64,000 nt of DNA, taken from the NCBI RefSeq assembly GCF_039871875.1, contig NZ_JBDPMD010000003.1, positions 186,001 to 250,000 on the forward strand. The letters are read 5' to 3'. This DNA is from Sphaerisporangium sp039871875. GTDB taxonomy: Bacteria; Actinomycetota; Actinomycetes; Streptosporangiales; Streptosporangiaceae. Below are positions 32,245 through 40,653 of this stretch, in pieces; position 1 is the stretch's first letter; each line of letters opens with the position of its first letter. The translations under genes and the position numbers were made by a program. Below the pieces are notes generated by a model. That model saw only the letters and a program-made list of their open reading frames with translations, had not been told where the DNA came from and made no database searches.

Positions 32245-33081
32245 ATGGTCAACGACCCCGATCCCAGCGCGTCCCCCGTCGCCGGCTTCGGGCGTGAGCT
32301 GGCCACGTACCGCAAGGCAAGGGGGTGGTCGCAGAGACGGCTGGCTGAGCGCATCGGGTGCTCACCGTCCCTTGTAGGACACATCGAAGCCGGTAGTCGC
32401 AACCCGCAACTCGACTTCGCGGAGGCGTGCGACCGCGTCTTCGCGCTACCTGACGGCGATCACTTCGTCCGGCTGCACCGACGAGTCCGCCAGGCTCCCT
32501 CCGGGCCGGAATGGTTCCGCCGCTGGTTGGAGGAGATCGAGCCTGGGGCCACCGTGCTGCGTATCTGGGCCCCCTTCTTGATTCCCGGCCTGCTCCAGAC
32601 GGAGAACTATGCACGAGCCGTCTTCCTCGGGCGCTTCTCGATGCCCGAAGAACAGGTCGAGGAACAGGTAGCCACCCGCATGCGACGTCAAGAAGCCCTC
32701 AACCCGAACAACCCGCCAGAGTTGCGTGTGCTCATGGATGAGTGGGTGCTGAATCGCCCTATAGGCGACCGGAAGGTCATGCATGAGCAGCTCAGCCATC
32801 TAGCGGCCGTCGCAGCTCGTCGCCGTGTCACAGTTCAGCTCGTTCCTTACGACACCGCATGCACGGACGGTCTGTCGTCGGCATTCGTCATCGCGGAACT
32901 GGCGGACGCTCCGACGACCGTGTCGGTTGACTCCGCAGGTAGGGGCGAGGTGTCAGCGGAGCCCGATCTCGTCATGTCCATCTTGGACCGATATGACAGA
33001 CTCAACACAGAGGCGTATCGCCCTGGCGAATCTCTGCAAATGATCAAGGAAGCAGTAGAGCGATGGAAGCCAACCGCCTGA
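32245..33081 (+). CDS. XRE-family regulator with DUF5753 (WhiJ-like)
   Basis: DNA-binding protein of 278 aa. An N-terminal XRE helix-turn-helix (about 12-65: WSQRRLAERIGCSPSLVGHI) is followed by a DUF5753 domain (WFRRWLEEIEPGATVLRIW, IPGLLQTENYARAV, and DGLSSAFVIAELA). This is the WhiJ-like family of actinomycete developmental or secondary-metabolism switches. The ATG at 32245 has GGAG six bases upstream; a TTG further up lacks one. It overlaps the DUF397 gene by 19 bp, its usual partner. Confidence 0.9.
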   Translation: MVNDPDPSASPVAGFGRELATYRKARGWSQRRLAERIGCSPSLVGHIEAGSRNPQLDFAEACDRVFALPDGDHFVRLHRRVRQAPSGPEWFRRWLEEIEPGATVLRIWAPFLIPGLLQTENYARAVFLGRFSMPEEQVEEQVATRMRRQEALNPNNPPELRVLMDEWVLNRPIGDRKVMHEQLSHLAAVAARRRVTVQLVPYDTACTDGLSSAFVIAELADAPTTVSVDSAGRGEVSAEPDLVMSILDRYDRLNTEAYRPGESLQMIKEAVERWKPTA

Positions 33082-33287
33082 CCGCCACGGACCTTTCCCA
33101 GGCCGTGTGGAGGAAGAGTTCCCGCAGTGGCAACAACGGCGGTGAATGCGTCGAGGTCGCCGGCAACCTCCCTCACCGCGTGGCCGTCCGCGACAGCAAG
33201 AACACCGACGGCCCATCACTGGTTTTCACTCCCGCCGAGTGGTCAGCCTTCGTGAACAGCGTCAAGGACGGCACATTCGAAGCCTGA
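33063..33287 (+). CDS. DUF397 small protein
   Basis: Protein of 74 aa with the DUF397 pattern: VWRKSSRSGNNGGECVEVA, VAVRDSKNTDGPSLVFTPAEWSAF (shown here as key residues Trp-Arg-Lys-Ser, Cys-Val-Glu, Asp-Ser-Lys). These proteins are thought to work with XRE/DUF5753 regulators, possibly as antagonists. It starts inside the 3' end of the XRE gene (19-bp overlap). Confidence 0.9.
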   Translation: MEANRLTATDLSQAVWRKSSRSGNNGGECVEVAGNLPHRVAVRDSKNTDGPSLVFTPAEWSAFVNSVKDGTFEA

Positions 33288-33425
33288 GTCCATCCCCCTC
33301 AGCCCACACAGTTCACGCATGCTGTCCGGCGAGGTGGTCCAGGGCACCGGCAGGCTCGTCCAAGCCTTGGCACACCCGAGCCGGTGGTTCAGTGAACACT
33401 TCAGCACCCTGCTGCGATGCGGCGT

Positions 33426-34361
33426 TCAGCGTGGAGTGGCCCAGGCCGGCGTCCAGGTTCCGGGGGTGCCGGGGGCGGGGGCTGTGGTGGCGAGGTGGGT
33501 GCGGAGGGTGGGGAGGGCGGGGTGGGGGTTGTCGCGGTGCCACAGGAGGGAGTGGGGGTAGACGGGGGTGGGGGTGGTTATCGGGATGCGGCGTAGGCCG
33601 TGGGTGGTGGGCCAGACTAGGCGGGTTTGTTCGCCCATGAAGGTGGCCAGGGTGGGGGTGTCGGCGATGGTGTCGAGGAGGGCGTCGGAGCCGAAGTTGG
33701 GGCCGGTGGCCTCGATGGTGAGGGTGAACTCGGCGACGAGGGCGTCGTAGTAGGCGGCCCATTCGGTGCCGGGGACGATGCCGGGCATCCAGATGCGGTG
33801 GGCGGTGAGCTGGGGCAGAGGGACCGACCGGGCGGACGCCAGGGCGTGGGCGGGGCCGGTGAGGAGGTGGAGGGGCTCGTCGAGGACTCGGGTGGATTTG
33901 ATGTCCTCGGGGAGGGGGCGGCCGGGCATGGTGACGGCGCGGAAGGACGCGTCGATGGCGCCGGAGCGGATGGCGGCGACGGCCGTCTCGATGTCCAGCA
34001 GCATCACCACGTCGAGGTCGATCTCGGGGTGCGCGCGGTGGAAGGCGCGCATCAGGCCTGACGCCGCGCTGCGGGAGGCGATCATGTCGACGCGCAGCGG
34101 GCGGCGGCCGGTGCGGACGGACGCGACGGCGCGCTCGGCGACGCGCAGCACGTCGCGGGCGTGCGGCAGGAACGCCTGCCCGTCGATGGTGAGCTCGGCG
34201 CCGCGCGGGGTGCGGGTGAACAGCCGCACGCCGAGGTCGCGCTCCAGCGCGGCGATGCGCTTGGAGACGGCCTGCTGGGTGACGCCCAGCTCGGCGGCGG
34301 CCTCCTGGAACTGGCCCGCGTCGGCGGCGGCGACGAAGGTCCTGACGGTGTCGAGGTCCAC
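33426..34361 (-). CDS. LysR-family transcriptional regulator
   Basis: LysR regulator of 311 aa: an N-terminal winged helix-turn-helix (AAAELGVTQQAVSKRIAALE) and a substrate-binding domain (about 90-290). It is divergent from an MFS transporter gene across 126 bp, the classic layout for a LysR protein that controls its neighbour. The end is Pro/Gly-rich. I see no cluster-type palindrome here. Likely not part of the biosynthetic pathway. Confidence 0.9.
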   Translation of the reverse strand: MDLDTVRTFVAAADAGQFQEAAAELGVTQQAVSKRIAALERDLGVRLFTRTPRGAELTIDGQAFLPHARDVLRVAERAVASVRTGRRPLRVDMIASRSAASGLMRAFHRAHPEIDLDVVMLLDIETAVAAIRSGAIDASFRAVTMPGRPLPEDIKSTRVLDEPLHLLTGPAHALASARSVPLPQLTAHRIWMPGIVPGTEWAAYYDALVAEFTLTIEATGPNFGSDALLDTIADTPTLATFMGEQTRLVWPTTHGLRRIPITTPTPVYPHSLLWHRDNPHPALPTLRTHLATTAPAPGTPGTWTPAWATPR

Positions 34362-34487
34362 GCGGACACCCTACTGACACAACCGTTGGTTGTGGCCAGG
34401 TGGCCTCGCGGTTGTTTGATCTCCTGGTACGGCACGCGCTTTGATGCTCGCGATCGCGGATCGGTTGTGTGAGCGGGGGCGGCGGGC

Positions 34488-35711
34488 ATGCGGAGCGGGC
34501 ACCGGCTGGGGCGGCGGTTCGGGTGGCTCTGGGGGGCGTACGGGACCAGCGCGCTCGGCACGTGGCTCGCCTTCGGCGCGTTCCCGCTGATCGCCGTCCA
34601 GGTGCTGCACGCCGGGCCGGCGCAGGTCGCGGCGTTGTCCTTCGTGGGGGCTCTGGCGGGCGCGGCCGTGGCGGTGCCGCTCGGCCCGTGGGTGGAGTTC
34701 CGCCGCAAGAGGCCGGTGCTGATCGGGACGGACCTGGTGCGGTTCGCGGCGCTGCTGACGATCCCCGCCGCGTTCGCGCTCGGCGTGCTGTCCTTCGTCC
34801 AGCTCCTGCTGGTCTCGGTCGTCGTCGCGGCGGCCGACATCACCTTCCGCGCCGCCTCCGGCGCGTACCTGAAGGCGCTGCTGCCGGCCGGGGACCTGCT
34901 CGTCGCCAACGCCCGGTTCGAGTCCACATCCTGGACGGCCACGGTCATCGGACCGCCGCTGGGCGGCGCCGCGATCGGACTCCTCGGCCCGGTGGCGACG
35001 GTGGCGGCCGACGCGGTCAGCTACCTGCTCTCGGCCCTGGGCATCCGCGCCATGGGCGGCCAGGAGCCGCCGCCCGAGCGCCGGGAGGCCACGCGCATGC
35101 GGGCCGGGGACCTGCTCGACGGCTGGCGGTACATCCTGGCCGACGCGACGCTGCGTCCGCTGTTCTTCAACACCGCCGTGTTCAACGGCCTGGTGATGGC
35201 CACCGACGCCCTGCTGGCCGTCCTGTTGCTCGGCCACCTGGGGTTCGCACCGTGGCAGTACGGCCTCGCCTTCGCCGCGCCCGCGATCGGCGGCCTGCTC
35301 GGTTCGCGCCTGGCCCGGCCGCTCGTCGCCCGGTTCGGGCAGTACCGGGTCCTGGTCACAGCCGGGACGCTACGCGCCCTCTGGCCCACCGGCCTGGCCT
35401 TCGTGGGGCCGGGCACCGGAGGGTTGCTGCTGGTCATGAGCGTCGAACTCGGCCTCATCTTCTGCTGCGGCGTCTTCAACCCCGTGCACGCCACCTACCG
35501 CCTCGAACGCACCCCGCCCCACCGGGTCACCCGCACACTGTCCGCCTGGTCGGTGACGACCAAAGCCACGACCGCCCTCCTGACCGCCGTCTGGGGCGTA
35601 CTGGGCACCCTGCTCGGCCCCCGCACGGCCATCGTCCTGGCCGGCGTACTCCTGCTGGCGACCCCACTGCTGCTCCCCCGCCGGCCTGGAAGTGATCGGC
35701 GATCCACCTGA
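34488..35711 (+). CDS. MFS transporter (EntS-like 12-helix type)
   Basis: Membrane transporter of 407 aa with about 12 helices and the sequence style of the MFS_3/EntS exporter group (FGWLWGAYGTSALGTWL at the N-terminus; loop VPLGPWVEFRRKRPVLIG). Substrate unknown. It is divergent from the LysR gene, which probably regulates it. The beta-propeller-like gene follows 47 bp downstream. A second exporter for the polyketide is possible but the operator seen before the cluster genes is absent here. Confidence 0.87.
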   Translation: MRSGHRLGRRFGWLWGAYGTSALGTWLAFGAFPLIAVQVLHAGPAQVAALSFVGALAGAAVAVPLGPWVEFRRKRPVLIGTDLVRFAALLTIPAAFALGVLSFVQLLLVSVVVAAADITFRAASGAYLKALLPAGDLLVANARFESTSWTATVIGPPLGGAAIGLLGPVATVAADAVSYLLSALGIRAMGGQEPPPERREATRMRAGDLLDGWRYILADATLRPLFFNTAVFNGLVMATDALLAVLLLGHLGFAPWQYGLAFAAPAIGGLLGSRLARPLVARFGQYRVLVTAGTLRALWPTGLAFVGPGTGGLLLVMSVELGLIFCCGVFNPVHATYRLERTPPHRVTRTLSAWSVTTKATTALLTAVWGVLGTLLGPRTAIVLAGVLLLATPLLLPRRPGSDRRST

Positions 35712-35758
35712 GTACAAACACTCATGCGCCGTTCTGACGGCCTGCATAGGCTTCGATC

Positions 35759-36841
35759 ATGTTCATGAAGCTGCCCGCCACCGGTATGTGGCTTGGGTGG
35801 GCAGCCGCCGTCGCGGCGGTCGCAGCCGCCGCCGGCCTGTGGCTCTGGTGGGCCACCCTTCGGGACGCCGGCAACGACCGTTGGAAACTGGTGGCCGACC
35901 ACTCGTCGGTCGCTTACGGGCGAGTCATCGCCACCGGCCGGCACGACGCCTGGGCCTTCGGCTGGGACATCCTCGGCCTCGGCGCCTGGCTCCCGGTGGT
36001 CGACGGCCCGCACCGCCCCACGGCCTTCCACTGGGACGGCGACCACTGGAAGAAAAACAACTTCCCCATAAAACGCGGCGACATCGGCCCGATCGCCGCG
36101 TCCGCCCCCTTCAACATGTGGGCCCTGGCCGAGGGTGAGAGTAACACCGCCGTCCTGCGCTGGGACGGACGCACCTGGACGATCGTCCAGGAACTGCCCG
36201 TTGCCGCTGAGAGCCTCGCCGTCATCGCCGAGAACGACGTGTGGGTCTTCGGCGACCACAAGGCCTGGCACTACAACGGCGCCGACTGGTCGGAACAGAA
36301 CATCTCCTTCCGCACCTTCCGGGTCAGCGCCCGGTCTGCTTCCGACGTCTGGGCCCTCGACGGCGACGCTCCCTGGGTGCACCACTTCGACGGCAAGGCC
36401 TGGACCCGAGTCGACGTGACCTCGGCGCTACCGACGGCCCCACCTCCGTCCGACGATTTCCCGCCCGACCCGGCCGGTCCCCGGCTGACCGCCATCACCG
36501 CCGACCCGTCCGGCATCTGGATCACCGGGGAGATCGGGGCTGCGTCCTTCCTGCTCTCCCAGACCGGTTCCGGCTGGCGCAGCGAGGACACCTCCACGAA
36601 GGCCGGTCGCATGACCCGTGACCTCCCCCCCGTCCCCGACGGTAAGGGAGGCCACTGGTTCCTCGGCTCCACCGACATCAACGGTTACGACTCCGCCCTG
36701 GTCCACCGCGACGCCTCCGGCCACTGGACCAGGGTTCCGTCCGGCGGCGAACTGACCTCGCTGTCGGCCGTCCCCGGCGGCCCGCTGCTGGCCACCGGAG
36801 TGATCGGCAGAGCTTCGGGCGTGTTCCGCAACCTTCCCTGA
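35759..36841 (+). CDS. Membrane-anchored beta-propeller-like hypothetical protein
   Basis: Protein of 360 aa, no named family. One N-terminal membrane helix (about 10-32, WLGWAAAVAAVAAAAGLWLW) anchors an extracellular body. The body repeats units of about 45-50 residues built as a W-x-F or W-x-L strand, then DxxxWxxV (DAWAFGWD, NMWALAEG, DVWVFGDH, DVWALDGD, GIWITGEI), the pattern of a beta-propeller. Similar secreted or anchored propellers of unknown role are common in actinomycetes. Two close ATG starts (35759, 35765) cannot be told apart. Confidence 0.7.
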   Translation: MFMKLPATGMWLGWAAAVAAVAAAAGLWLWWATLRDAGNDRWKLVADHSSVAYGRVIATGRHDAWAFGWDILGLGAWLPVVDGPHRPTAFHWDGDHWKKNNFPIKRGDIGPIAASAPFNMWALAEGESNTAVLRWDGRTWTIVQELPVAAESLAVIAENDVWVFGDHKAWHYNGADWSEQNISFRTFRVSARSASDVWALDGDAPWVHHFDGKAWTRVDVTSALPTAPPPSDDFPPDPAGPRLTAITADPSGIWITGEIGAASFLLSQTGSGWRSEDTSTKAGRMTRDLPPVPDGKGGHWFLGSTDINGYDSALVHRDASGHWTRVPSGGELTSLSAVPGGPLLATGVIGRASGVFRNLP

Positions 36842-36922
36842 AGCAGGTCGTGCCGGCACCTCAGCCTCTCGTGCCCGGCCCATCGACTCCACAGGAGTGG
36901 CGCATCAACGACGGTTCCGCGG

Positions 36923-37465
36923 TCAGGTGGAGGTCATGTCCAGGAGTTTGGTCACGGTGCGCCAGTTGCGGGCGGTGGCGGTTATGCCGAGGAGTTTTTC
37001 CCAGTACTGGTAGGTGAGTTTGGCGTTGCGGACGCCGTCGGGAGACCAGGTGTAGATCTCGCGGCCGTCGTGTTTGAAGACCTCGGGGGTGTAGTCGTCG
37101 GGGTCGAGGTCTTTCAGGGGTTTGGCGGGGGGCTTCTCTGACAGGAAGGTGACCAGGTAGAGGGACGGGTTCTTGGCCACGTCGCCGAGGGGGTCGGACT
37201 TCACTATGGCGGCCAGGTCGTCGTGGGTTCTGGTGAGGACGGCGGACTTGACGTCCATGTCCTTCTCCAGGGCCGCCTCGATCTTCTTGGCGGCGGCGGC
37301 GGGGGAACTGCCGGTGGTGTAGACGATGTTGCCGCTGCGCAGGTGGGTCTTGACGTCGTCGAAGCCGAGGGACTCCATGAGTTCGCGCAGGGCGGGCATG
37401 GGGACCTGTTTGTTCTTGCCGACGTTGATGCCGCGCAGCAGGGCTACTTGGCGGTTGGACGCCAT
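36923..37465 (-). CDS. DUF1697 family protein
   Basis: Protein of 180 aa with the DUF1697 start (VALLRGINVGKNKQVPMPAL) and the central LRSGNIVYTTG. The family has no proven function. The gene begins 7 bp after the stop of the FAD monooxygenase and so is probably co-transcribed with it under the palindrome at 38631. It may be a chance passenger. Confidence 0.88.
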   Translation of the reverse strand: MASNRQVALLRGINVGKNKQVPMPALRELMESLGFDDVKTHLRSGNIVYTTGSSPAAAAKKIEAALEKDMDVKSAVLTRTHDDLAAIVKSDPLGDVAKNPSLYLVTFLSEKPPAKPLKDLDPDDYTPEVFKHDGREIYTWSPDGVRNAKLTYQYWEKLLGITATARNWRTVTKLLDMTST

Positions 37466-37472
37466 CGGCGGC

Positions 37473-38570
37473 TCACCCTCTCTGGACGGGGGCTCCTGCT
37501 GTCGCGGCGTGCCGGGACGGGCCGCGGCGGCGGTAGTCCTCGATCCGGTCGACCAGGTAGGACGCGTCGTCCTTTACCCACCAGATCAGCGCCGAACCGT
37601 AGGAGTACTGGCACTGCATGCCGAGGACGTACAGGCCGGGTGCCTTGGTGAGGCCGCGTTCCTGTACGGGGGTGCCTGTCTCGTCGTGGATGGGGACGTG
37701 GACCCAGGAGTAGTCGTAGCGGAAGCCGGTGGCCCACACCACGGCGTCGGTCTCCACGGAACGGCCGTCGTCGAAGCGGACGGTGCGGCCTTCGCAGGCG
37801 ATGGTGCGGCCGACCAGTTCGACGCCGTACTTGCGGGAGATCTTCTTCAGGCTCGGGCCGACGAGGATGGTCTTCTTGTGCAGCCGGTCGCGTTCGCCGA
37901 TGAGCGGCTTGGAGATGAGCCCGAACTTGTCGCCCCACCAGTGCAGGCCCTTGCCGAGGAACTTGCGGCCGAAGGCGGGCAGGTGGGAACCCTGGGACAG
38001 CAGCACGCGGTGCGTGCGGGTCAGTTCGGGGGCGATCTGCGCGCCGGAGTTGGCGGCGCCGACCACGACGACGGTCTGCCCGGGCACCTGGGACGCGTTG
38101 CGGTAGGCGCCGGTGTGGATCTGGAAGACGTCGTCGCCGAGCCCGGCCGCGAGGTCGGGGACGCGGGGCAGCCGGTACGCGCCGGTGGCGAGGATGACCT
38201 GTGACGCCTCGTAGACGCCGTTGGTGGTCTCCAGGCGGTAGCCGCCGCCGTCGATCGGGTCGAGCGAGGTCACCTTGGTGCCGAGCCGGACCGGCAGGTC
38301 GAACTCGCGGCCGTACGCCTCGACGTAGTCGGCCATCTCGTCCTTGCCGGGGAAGTGGTTCTTCTTGCCGGGGAAGCGCAGGCCGGGCAGCGCGCAGTAC
38401 TCGGCGATGGTGAACAGCTCCAGCGAGTCCCAGCGCCGGCGCCAGGCCTCGCCGAGACGGTGCTCCTCGTCGAGGATGACGAACGGGATGCCGGCCTTCT
38501 TCAGGTAGTAGCCGGCGACGAGTCCGCTCTGTCCGCCGCCGACGACGACCACCTCTGTGCGCTCAGCCAT
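37473..38570 (-). CDS. FAD/NAD(P)-dependent monooxygenase (flavin monooxygenase family)
   Basis: Flavoprotein of 365 aa with two Rossmann folds: FAD loop VVVGGGQSGL (about residue 10) and NADPH loop VVVGAANSG (about residue 165), plus an ATG-type motif VWATGFRYDYSWV near the end. It resembles the CzcO/YUCCA-like group, which oxidises soft heteroatoms or carbonyls with NADPH and O2. In a sulfur-polyketide cluster, S-oxygenation is an attractive but unproven role. I use the ATG at 38570; a TTG two codons upstream is better placed behind AAGGG, so the start is not settled. Cluster membership is supported by the palindrome at 38631-38646. Confidence 0.85.
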   Translation of the reverse strand: MAERTEVVVVGGGQSGLVAGYYLKKAGIPFVILDEEHRLGEAWRRRWDSLELFTIAEYCALPGLRFPGKKNHFPGKDEMADYVEAYGREFDLPVRLGTKVTSLDPIDGGGYRLETTNGVYEASQVILATGAYRLPRVPDLAAGLGDDVFQIHTGAYRNASQVPGQTVVVVGAANSGAQIAPELTRTHRVLLSQGSHLPAFGRKFLGKGLHWWGDKFGLISKPLIGERDRLHKKTILVGPSLKKISRKYGVELVGRTIACEGRTVRFDDGRSVETDAVVWATGFRYDYSWVHVPIHDETGTPVQERGLTKAPGLYVLGMQCQYSYGSALIWWVKDDASYLVDRIEDYRRRGPSRHAATAGAPVQRG

Positions 38571-38630
38571 GGTCAAGGTTCCCTTCGTACGGTCGTGGTG
38601 CCATCGTCACCCCGGCGGCACCGAAGGGTC

Positions 38631-38646
38631 TGCTCAACACTGAGCA
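38631..38646 (-). promoter_or_regulatory. CRP/FNR-type operator before the FAD monooxygenase gene
   Basis: Fourth copy of TGCTCA-N4-TGAGCA, with the centre at 38638.5, about 68 bp before the monooxygenase ATG. Unlike the other three, no TANNNT box sits at the class II distance, so the mode may differ. It lies just beyond the terminator of the PKS operon. Confidence 0.6.
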
Positions 38647-38659
38647 CCCCCCGACATGC

Positions 38660-38691
38660 GGGTACGCGGGGCGCAACGGCCCCGCGTACCC
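38660..38691 (-). terminator. Hairpin ending the PKS operon
   Basis: Perfect 13-bp stem (GGGTACGCGGGGC at 38660-38672, complement at 38679-38691) with a 6-nt loop, 13 bp after the DUF3224 stop in the leftward direction. Marks the end of the long PKS/HMGS transcription unit. Confidence 0.75.
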
Positions 38692-38703
38692 AGGTGCGCG
38701 CGG

Positions 38704-39105
38704 TCAGACGATGGTCCAGCCGAGGTGCAGGTCGACGGCGCCGCCCGAGGTGGAGACGAAACCGCCCTTGCCCTTGAGGCCTTCGAGCTCCCCCTTGCCG
38801 GAGCCGTCGACCACCGTCCAGTCGCCCTTGGCCTGGCCGTTCGCGAACGAGCCCTCGATGGCCAGCACGAACGACCCCTTGCGGTCGTTGACGGTGCCGT
38901 TGACCTCCTGGAGGCCGATGAAGCTGGCGTCGCCCTCGCCCTTGGGGTAGACGAGGAGGTACTCGGCGACGCCGTCGCCCTTGATGTCGCCGTCGAAGGT
39001 GTTGGTGACGTGGGCCTTGGCGAGCGTGGCCTGGCCCTTCTCCTCCGAGTAGGGCTTCTCGTCCCAGCCGGTGATCTGATAGGTGCCCTTGCTCTGGGTC
39101 GCCAT
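38704..39105 (-). CDS. DUF3224 family protein
   Basis: Protein of 133 aa with the DUF3224 pattern: a TYQITGWDEKPYSE start, AHVTNTFDGDIKGDGVAEYL, FIGLQEVNGTVNDRKGSFVL and a GKGELEGLKGKGGF end. The family is a small all-beta barrel of unknown function. It begins 25 bp after the Ser-ketosynthase stop with GGAGAG six bases before ATG, and is the last gene before the terminator, so it is co-transcribed with the PKS. Whether it acts on the product is not known. Confidence 0.88.
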   Translation of the reverse strand: MATQSKGTYQITGWDEKPYSEEKGQATLAKAHVTNTFDGDIKGDGVAEYLLVYPKGEGDASFIGLQEVNGTVNDRKGSFVLAIEGSFANGQAKGDWTVVDGSGKGELEGLKGKGGFVSTSGGAVDLHLGWTIV

Positions 39106-39130
39106 TGTCTCTCCTTCCGTTGGTCGCGCC

Positions 39131-40411
39131 CTACCCGTGAGTGCCGGGCGCATGCGACGGCCGCCGGAGCACGATGCTCGTGTTGAAGCCGCCGAAGCCG
39201 AAGCTGTTGGACAGGGCGTACTGGATGTCCGCGGGCTGGGCGGCGCCGCGGACGAAGCGGCAGCCGTCGTCGATCGGCCGCCGCAGGTTCAGGTTGGGGT
39301 GCACGAATCCGTCGCGGAGCTGGATGATCGAGGCGACGGCCTCGACGACGCCCGCCGCGCACATGCAGTGCCCGACGAGGCCCTTGGTGGAGTTCACCCA
39401 CGGCTTGCCGATGTCCGGGCCGAACACCCGGCCGAGGGCCCGCACCTCGATCTCGTCGCCGAGGGGCGTCGCCGTGGCGTGCGCGTTGACGTAGTCGATC
39501 TGCCCGGGTTCGACGCCGGCCATCTCCATGGCGCCCGTCATGACCTTGGCCTCGCCGTCCTCGTTCGGGTCGGGCAGGCTGTTGGCGTCGAGCTTGAGGT
39601 CGTACCCGGCCAGTTCGGCGAGCACCTCCGCGCCCCTCGCCCGCGCGGACGCCTCGCTCTCCAGCACGACACACGCCGAGCCCTGGCCGGGGACGAAACC
39701 CTCGTGCCGTTCGTCGAACGGCCGGCACCGCACCCGTTCGGGTTCGTCGGTGCCCGCGCCCGCCACGGCGCCGAGCGTCGCGAAGCCGCGTTTCTCCATC
39801 GGCGACAGGTCGGTGGTGGCGCCGACGACCAGGCACAGGTCCACGGCGCCGGCCTCCACGAGCCGGCTGCCGTTGACGATGCCGACGTTGCCGCTGGCCG
39901 AGGCGCCGCCGACGGTGTACCCCTCGCCCTTGATGCCGAGCACCTGGCTCAGCCGGCCGACGCGGTCGGTGTCCATGTACTGGATGGCGAAGCTGGCCGG
40001 GAGGTACTCCGGGTGGTCCTGGTACTTCGGCACCATGTCGTGCACGTAGCCGGAGCTGAGGTTGTGGCCGGCGACGACCAGGCCCATCCGGTCGGCGGGC
40101 GGCGCGTTCTCGTGCAGCCCGGCGTGGCCGAAGGCCTGCATCGCCGACACGAGGTCCATCTGCAGCGCCTCCGGGGAGCGGTGCGCGGCCCGCGCCGCTC
40201 CCTGGCGCAGTTCCTCGGGCAGGCAGGTCAGCGCGGCGACCGCGCCGGCGAAGGAGAACCCTTTCACCGTCGCGGCGAGCCGCGGCCCGCCGTCGCCGTC
40301 GCCGGGCACCGGCCCGATGCCGCAGCGGCCCTCGCGCAGCGCCACGGCGAACTCGGGCACCGACCCCGCGATGGAGCAGACCACGCCCATGCCGGTGACG
40401 ACCACTTTCAC
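39131..40411 (-). CDS. Decarboxylating ketosynthase (Ser in place of Cys) of an HMGS beta-branching cassette
   Basis: FabF-type ketosynthase of 426 aa, but the nucleophile motif reads GGASASGN with Ser (codon 39899-39901) where condensing enzymes have Cys. This is the signature of the cassette ketosynthases (CurC, JamG, PksF, MupG type) that decarboxylate malonyl-ACP to acetyl-ACP for HMG-synthase. The two His are kept (NAHATATPLGD and VNSTKGLVGHCMCAAGVVE). The start is a GTG at 40411 that overlaps the ACP stop (GTGA). Notable because the same operon has a LnmK-type enzyme, which does a similar job with methylmalonyl-CoA. Confidence 0.9.
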   Translation of the reverse strand: MKVVVTGMGVVCSIAGSVPEFAVALREGRCGIGPVPGDGDGGPRLAATVKGFSFAGAVAALTCLPEELRQGAARAAHRSPEALQMDLVSAMQAFGHAGLHENAPPADRMGLVVAGHNLSSGYVHDMVPKYQDHPEYLPASFAIQYMDTDRVGRLSQVLGIKGEGYTVGGASASGNVGIVNGSRLVEAGAVDLCLVVGATTDLSPMEKRGFATLGAVAGAGTDEPERVRCRPFDERHEGFVPGQGSACVVLESEASARARGAEVLAELAGYDLKLDANSLPDPNEDGEAKVMTGAMEMAGVEPGQIDYVNAHATATPLGDEIEVRALGRVFGPDIGKPWVNSTKGLVGHCMCAAGVVEAVASIIQLRDGFVHPNLNLRRPIDDGCRFVRGAAQPADIQYALSNSFGFGGFNTSIVLRRPSHAPGTHG

Positions 40412-40653
40412 GAGTGCCTCTTCAGGAGGGCCACCAGCGACGCGATGTCGTGCACCTCCTGGAACTCGGAGATCGGTATCACCAGCCCGAGGTCCTCCAT
40501 GGTCATGGTGACCACGTCGGCCCGGTCGACGCTGTTGGCGCCGAGGTCGGTCAGCGTGCCCCTCATGGTGACCTGATCGGGGTCCAGGTCGGGCAGCACC
40601 GCAAGCACGTTCCGCTTGACGGCCGCGAAGATGACGTCCTCGTTCACAGTCAT
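40408..40653 (-). CDS. Discrete acyl carrier protein (ACP 1 of the HMGS cassette)
   Basis: ACP of 81 aa with the phosphopantetheine site LTDLGANSVDRADVV (Ser in NSV). Its ATG at 40653 overlaps the HMGS stop (ATGA) and its stop overlaps the Ser-ketosynthase GTG, so it is locked between the two. By position it is the likely malonyl/acetyl-ACP of the Ser-ketosynthase. Confidence 0.9.
   Translation of the reverse strand: MTVNEDVIFAAVKRNVLAVLPDLDPDQVTMRGTLTDLGANSVDRADVVTMTMEDLGLVIPISEFQEVHDIASLVALLKRHS

Noticed and set aside
39131..40411. Primary fatty-acid KAS II (FabF)
   Set aside because: The nucleophile Cys is Ser and the gene is overlapped on one side by an ACP of an HMGS cassette; it cannot condense in the normal way.
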